Part shown: piece by piece, positions 6,897-9,182 of the stretch
Numbering within the stretch: position 1 is the first letter of the stretch
Layout: every line of letters begins with the position of its first letter
Origin: Spirochaetaceae bacterium UBA1306
GTDB taxonomy: Bacteria > Spirochaetota > Spirochaetia > Treponematales > Rectinemataceae
Reading direction: 5' to 3'
DNA: 9,182 bases
Assembly: GCA_002307245.1 (NCBI GenBank)
Contig: DBTW01000171.1
Span: 9,813 to 18,994 of the forward strand
Notes under the pieces: generated by a model
Database searches by the model: none
The model's input: the letters and a program-made list of their open reading frames with translations, nothing else
What the model was told of the DNA's origin: nothing
Position numbers and translations under genes: made by a program

Positions 6897-7985
6897 ATGT
6901 CGCGAACAGCGCTCGACCGCGCCGAACGGCTCTACCGCGCCGGGCGCTATGCCGAGCTCGTCTCCCTCCTCGAGCCCCAGTTGCCCGTATACAGGGAGTC
7001 GCAGCGTTTCTATTACCTCCTCGGCGCCTCCTGCCTCCGGGCTGGCGATCCGGGAGGGGCCCTCACCTACCTGAAACGGGCCGAGCAGCTCGCGCCCTCG
7101 CATCGCGATACCATGCTCGCCCTTGCCGCCCTGTCGCTGCGCAGGGGCGAGTCCGAAAAAGCCATAGACTATTACCTGCGGATCCTCGAGGAGAGGCCCG
7201 GCGACCGGCGAGCTCGCGCCTGCCTCGCCATCCTGCGGGAGCACGGGGGGGCGGAGGGCCTGGCGAAGCTCGTCGAGACGGGCAAGGTCGAGCGCCTCTA
7301 CCCGGGACGCAAGGCCCTGCCGCGCTTCTTCCTGCCCTTCGCGGTCGGACTGGCCTTCGCCGCGGCGCTCTGGCTGGCCTGGCCCCTGGGGGCATCCCTC
7401 GTCGAGGATCTGGCGAGGCATCGAGCCGCGAGACCCGAGGTGGCGGCCATATCCTTGAGCCGGGCCGAGCGCGACGCGCCAGTGGTTTCCGGGGGCAGTT
7501 TCCGCTACGTACTTACCGAAAAGCAGGCTCTGGCCTCCTTCGAGCGCGCGAAGGACTACTTTCAGGCCTACCGGGACAACTCGGCGCTGATCGAGATCAA
7601 CCGGCTCCTCGGCTCCAACGCGAGCGCGGGGATCAAGGATAAGGCCAGATCCCTGCGCGCCTTCGTGGGCAAACCAGACTTCCGGACCATCAAGGACGTC
7701 CCTGCCTATTCTGAGGTCCAGGCCGATCCGGGCCTATACGATGGCTGCTCCGTCTCCTGGAAGGGCATGGCGGCCAACGTCCGAGCGGATTCCGGTGGCC
7801 TCGCCTTCGATTTCCTCGTAGGCTACCAGGGCAAGAAGAGACTCGACGGCATCGCGCCCTCGCGGATAGAGGGAGCCGAGGTGCCGGTGGACCGGGCCCT
7901 CGAGATACTCGCCACGATACGGGCCGGGGGCGGGGCCTTCTCCCTCGACTGCGAGGCGATCCACGAGCTGATCGCCGCGCCATGA
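6897..7985 (+). CDS. Membrane-anchored TPR protein with small C-terminal beta domain
   Basis: 362 residues in three parts. Residues 1-115 are TPRs (AERLYRAGRYAELVSLLEP; LLGASCLRAGDPGGALTYLK; LRRGESEKAIDYYLRILEE). Residues about 143-168 are one strong membrane segment (FFLPFAVGLAFAAALWLAW). Residues about 180-362 start with a helical stretch (ALASFERAKDYFQAY) and end in a compact, probably beta or OB-like domain at about 275-358 (LYDGCSVSWKGMAANV, FDFLVGY). There is no signal peptide and the flank before the membrane segment is basic, so the TPRs are probably cytoplasmic and the C-terminus outside, though basic residues also follow the segment. The start has only a weak AGG match, and the 7-nt gap to the gene before suggests re-initiation. 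It overlaps dtd by ATGA. It may link cytoplasmic partners to the two exported proteins encoded upstream; this is inference. Confidence 0.85.
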   Translation: MSRTALDRAERLYRAGRYAELVSLLEPQLPVYRESQRFYYLLGASCLRAGDPGGALTYLKRAEQLAPSHRDTMLALAALSLRRGESEKAIDYYLRILEERPGDRRARACLAILREHGGAEGLAKLVETGKVERLYPGRKALPRFFLPFAVGLAFAAALWLAWPLGASLVEDLARHRAARPEVAAISLSRAERDAPVVSGGSFRYVLTEKQALASFERAKDYFQAYRDNSALIEINRLLGSNASAGIKDKARSLRAFVGKPDFRTIKDVPAYSEVQADPGLYDGCSVSWKGMAANVRADSGGLAFDFLVGYQGKKRLDGIAPSRIEGAEVPVDRALEILATIRAGGGAFSLDCEAIHELIAAP

Positions 7986-8431
7986 GGGCTGTCGTGCAAC
8001 GCGTCTCCGACGCCTCGGTGGCGGTCAGGGGCGAAACGGTCGGCCGGGCTGAGAAGGGGATCCTCGTCTATCTCGGCGTGGCTTCGGGGGATACCGAGCG
8101 GGACGCGGCCTATCTGGCCGAGAAGGCAGCGATGCTGCGCATCTTCGAGGACGCCGAGGGCAAGATGAATCGCTCGGCGGCCGACGAAGGCGGCTCCGCC
8201 CTCGTCATATCCCAGTTCACCCTGCTCGCCGACGCCCGCAAGGGACGCAGACCCTCCTATTCCGACGCGGCCGCGCCCGAACTCGCGAAGCCTCTCTACG
8301 AATGCTTCGTCGAGGCACTGCGGGAGCATCTGGGGAGGGTCGAGACCGGGATCTTCCAAGCGGAGATGCGGGTCAGCTACACGAATGAGGGCCCGGTCAC
8401 GATACTGCTCGACTCGAAGAAGCTTTTTTAA
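7982..8431 (+). CDS. dtd: D-aminoacyl-tRNA deacylase (D-tyrosyl-tRNA deacylase)
   Basis: 149 residues, close to the ~145 usual for bacterial Dtd. The enzyme hydrolyses the ester bond of D-aminoacyl-tRNA (D-Tyr and others, and Gly-tRNA-Ala), recycling tRNA and excluding D-amino acids from translation. Family hallmarks are visible: N-terminal MRAVVQRVSDASVAV, RIFEDAEGKMNRS at 53-65, the active-site SQFTL at 77-81, RRPSYSDAA at 89-97, and the cross-subunit NEGPVT at 135-140 in the place of the Gly-cisPro motif. The protein acts as a cytoplasmic homodimer. Its ATG overlaps the stop of the membrane TPR gene, so translation is probably coupled; no separate promoter is evident. It is the last gene of the plus-strand unit, followed by 160 nt of hairpin-bearing DNA and then the shared terminator at 8592-8628. 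Confidence 0.95.
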   Translation: MRAVVQRVSDASVAVRGETVGRAEKGILVYLGVASGDTERDAAYLAEKAAMLRIFEDAEGKMNRSAADEGGSALVISQFTLLADARKGRRPSYSDAAAPELAKPLYECFVEALREHLGRVETGIFQAEMRVSYTNEGPVTILLDSKKLF

Positions 8432-8591
8432 GAGGGGATAAAAAAAAGAAAAATCGCGGAGTTCGCGAAGAATATTCGCGTCCGTCGCGACTTTGCGGTT
8501 TCCCTAGTATTTATTCGATTCCTCATACAATCAATTTCCTTGCCCTACGAACGATACCTCGGAGCTCTGCTCCGGGATTCGTTCATTTGAG
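8432..8591. other. AT-rich convergent intergenic DNA with two inverted repeats
   Basis: The stretch between dtd and the terminator is much richer in A and T than its surroundings. It starts with an A-rich run (GGGGATAAAAAAAAG). A perfect 6-bp stem CGCGAA-GAATA-TTCGCG lies at 8464-8480. A larger imperfect hairpin lies at 8549-8584: GAACGA pairs with TCGTTC, CC with GG, and CGGAGC with GCTCCG around a TCT loop, with one 2x2 internal loop and one bulged T. Neither is followed by a T-run on either strand, so they are not classic terminators. They may protect the dtd mRNA 3' end or be degenerate intergenic repeats. No gene or known RNA family was recognised. Confidence 0.5.
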
Positions 8592-8628
8592 AAAAAAAGG
8601 CCGCGCGGATCGCTCCGCGCGGCCTTTT
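8592..8628. terminator. Bidirectional intrinsic terminator shared by dtd and ppdK
   Basis: A perfect 11-bp GC-rich stem, GGCCGCGCGGA (8599-8609) with TCCGCGCGGCC (8614-8624), encloses the 4-nt loop TCGC. It is preceded by seven A (8592-8598) and followed by four T (8625-8628), so on either strand a strong hairpin is followed by a U-run in the RNA: four U on the plus strand, seven on the minus strand. It lies 19 nt after the ppdK stop and 161 nt after the dtd stop, and so serves both converging genes; the longer U-run favours the ppdK direction. Confidence 0.93.
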
Positions 8629-8646
8629 CGTAATTGAGACTATTCC

Positions 8647-9182
8647 TTACTTCTTGGCGCCTTTCTTGGCGGGCGCCTTGGCTCCTGCCTTCTTGGCGAC
8701 GGGCTTCTTGGCCGCGGCTTTCTTGGCGGGCGCCTTGGCGACGGCCTTTTTAGCTACGGGTTTCTTGGCTGCCGTCTTGGCGGGCTTCTTCTCGGCCTTG
8801 GCGGAGGCGGCCTTCTTGGCCGGCGCCTTCTTCGCGGCCGGCTTGGCGGCCTTGGCTGCGGCCTTGTCCTCGATCACGGCCTGGGCCGCGGCGAGGCGCG
8901 CGATGGGTACGCGGAAGGGGGAGCAGGAGACGTAGTTCATGCCAGCGGCGTGGCAGAACTTCACTGACCTGGACTCTCCACCATGCTCGCCGCAGATGCC
9001 GACCTTGAGGCCCTTGCGGGTCTTGCGGCCGAGCTCGATGGCCATCTTCACGAGCTTGCCGACGCCGTTCTGGTCGAGGCTGACGAAGGGATCGATGGCG
9101 AAGATGGCCTTCCCGCCTTCCTTCTCGGACTTGACGTAGTCGGGGAGGAAGCGGCCTGCGTCGTCGCGGGAGAGGCCGAGGG
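8647..9182 (-). CDS. ppdK: Pyruvate, phosphate dikinase, C-terminal part, with lysine/alanine-rich tail
   Basis: The last 177 residues of PPDK; the gene enters from the right edge, and its first full codon here is at 9180-9178. PPDK interconverts pyruvate, ATP and phosphate with PEP, AMP and pyrophosphate, and in anaerobes often works in the glycolytic direction in place of pyruvate kinase. The visible part is the end of the PEP/pyruvate-binding TIM barrel: SRDDAGRFLPDY, DPFVSLDQNGVGKLV, then ICGEHGG with the catalytic Cys (codon 8994-8992), and YVSCSPFRVPIARLAAAQA, which is nearly the normal end of the family. Instead of stopping there, the frame adds 71 residues (codons 8862-8650) made of 26 Lys, 30 Ala and a few Pro and Val, with one Glu, resembling the tail of histone H1. 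The frame is continuous with no frameshift. The GTG at 9051 is internal, not a start. A terminator lies 19 nt beyond the stop. Confidence 0.95.
   Translation of the reverse strand, partial: LGLSRDDAGRFLPDYVKSEKEGGKAIFAIDPFVSLDQNGVGKLVKMAIELGRKTRKGLKVGICGEHGGESRSVKFCHAAGMNYVSCSPFRVPIARLAAAQAVIEDKAAAKAAKPAAKKAPAKKAASAKAEKKPAKTAAKKPVAKKAVAKAPAKKAAAKKPVAKKAGAKAPAKKGAKK
8659..8772 (-). repeat. Two tandem 57-bp units encoding a 19-residue repeat in the PPDK tail
   Basis: Two adjacent in-frame units at 8772-8716 and 8715-8659 encode 19 residues each, both opening with AAKKPVAKKA and ending in AKAPAKK plus Ala or Gly. They are identical at 17 of 19 positions (Val to Gly at 11, Ala to Gly at 19). The 22-base stretches starting at 8661 and 8718 are identical in DNA, which supports duplication of the segment rather than composition alone. 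The preceding part of the tail (8862-8773) has looser KKA and KKP repeats. Confidence 0.85.

Noticed and set aside
8428..8526. Minus-strand 32-codon open frame (start MRNRINTRET) with AAGGA about 10 nt upstream, in the dtd-ppdK gap
   Set aside because: It is short, overlaps the dtd stop, resembles nothing I recognise and lies in AT-rich hairpin DNA. It is most likely chance, though a conserved small peptide in relatives would change this.
8496..8535. Possible minus-strand promoter (TTGATT, 17 nt, AATACT) in the convergent gap
   Set aside because: Both boxes match only 4 of 6 and it would drive antisense RNA into dtd. AT-rich DNA gives such matches easily.
8432..8646. tRNA, small RNA or CRISPR-like repeat in the convergent gap
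   Set aside because: No cloverleaf, no regularly spaced direct repeats and no known RNA consensus could be found. Only inverted repeats are present.
8654..8935. Plus-strand open frame with repeated Ala/Leu/Phe hydrophobic segments
   Set aside because: It is the antisense of the Lys/Ala-rich PPDK tail: AAG and GCC codons read backwards give Leu and Gly/Ala. It has no independent support.
9043..9051. GTG 9051 or ATG 9045 as the start of a small lysine-rich DNA-binding protein
   Set aside because: The frame is open to the right edge and the upstream residues (SRDDAGRFLPDY, DPFVSLDQNGVGKLV) are conserved PPDK sequence, so these codons are internal.

Overview
The window looks like chromosomal DNA from a GC-rich spirochaete (class Spirochaetia, Treponema/Spirochaeta-like). 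The main reason is the roughly 890-residue GreA, with a long helical N-terminal extension in front of an otherwise normal GreA module, a form known from spirochaetes such as Borrelia and Treponema. A dense set of TPR proteins and a pyruvate phosphate dikinase fit an anaerobic fermentative spirochaete. Genus or species cannot be fixed from the sequence alone. There is no tRNA, rRNA, CRISPR array, insertion sequence or phage gene.

The layout is three transcription units. (1) Positions 3944 to 1, minus strand: a good sigma-70-like promoter, a leader of about 110 nt with competing stem-loops, a cytoplasmic TPR protein, the long greA 14 nt after it, and then the first 29 codons of an exported protein that runs off the left edge. 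(2) Positions 4047 to 8431, plus strand: rpe (ribulose-phosphate 3-epimerase), three envelope-type genes and dtd (D-aminoacyl-tRNA deacylase), mostly joined by ATGA overlaps or very short gaps. The envelope genes are an exported TPR/coiled-coil protein, an exported protein probably rich in beta structure, and a membrane-anchored TPR protein with a small C-terminal beta domain. (3) Positions 9182 to 8647, minus strand: the C-terminal end of pyruvate phosphate dikinase, carrying an extra 71-residue lysine/alanine-rich tail like that of histone H1. Units 2 and 3 converge on one strong bidirectional terminator at 8592-8628.

Rpe serves the pentose phosphate pathway, Dtd clears D-aminoacyl-tRNA, GreA rescues backtracked RNA polymerase, and PPDK interconverts pyruvate and PEP. 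The three envelope genes between rpe and dtd are uncharacterised here. Their coupling suggests that they act together at the cell envelope, but nothing in the sequence gives the process. The most unusual points are the basic repeat tail on PPDK, the TPR plus SH3/Tudor-like architecture of GreA, the envelope trio, and three possible RNA-level control sites (the tpr-greA leader, the rpe start, and the stem over the ribosome-binding site at 4804-4808).
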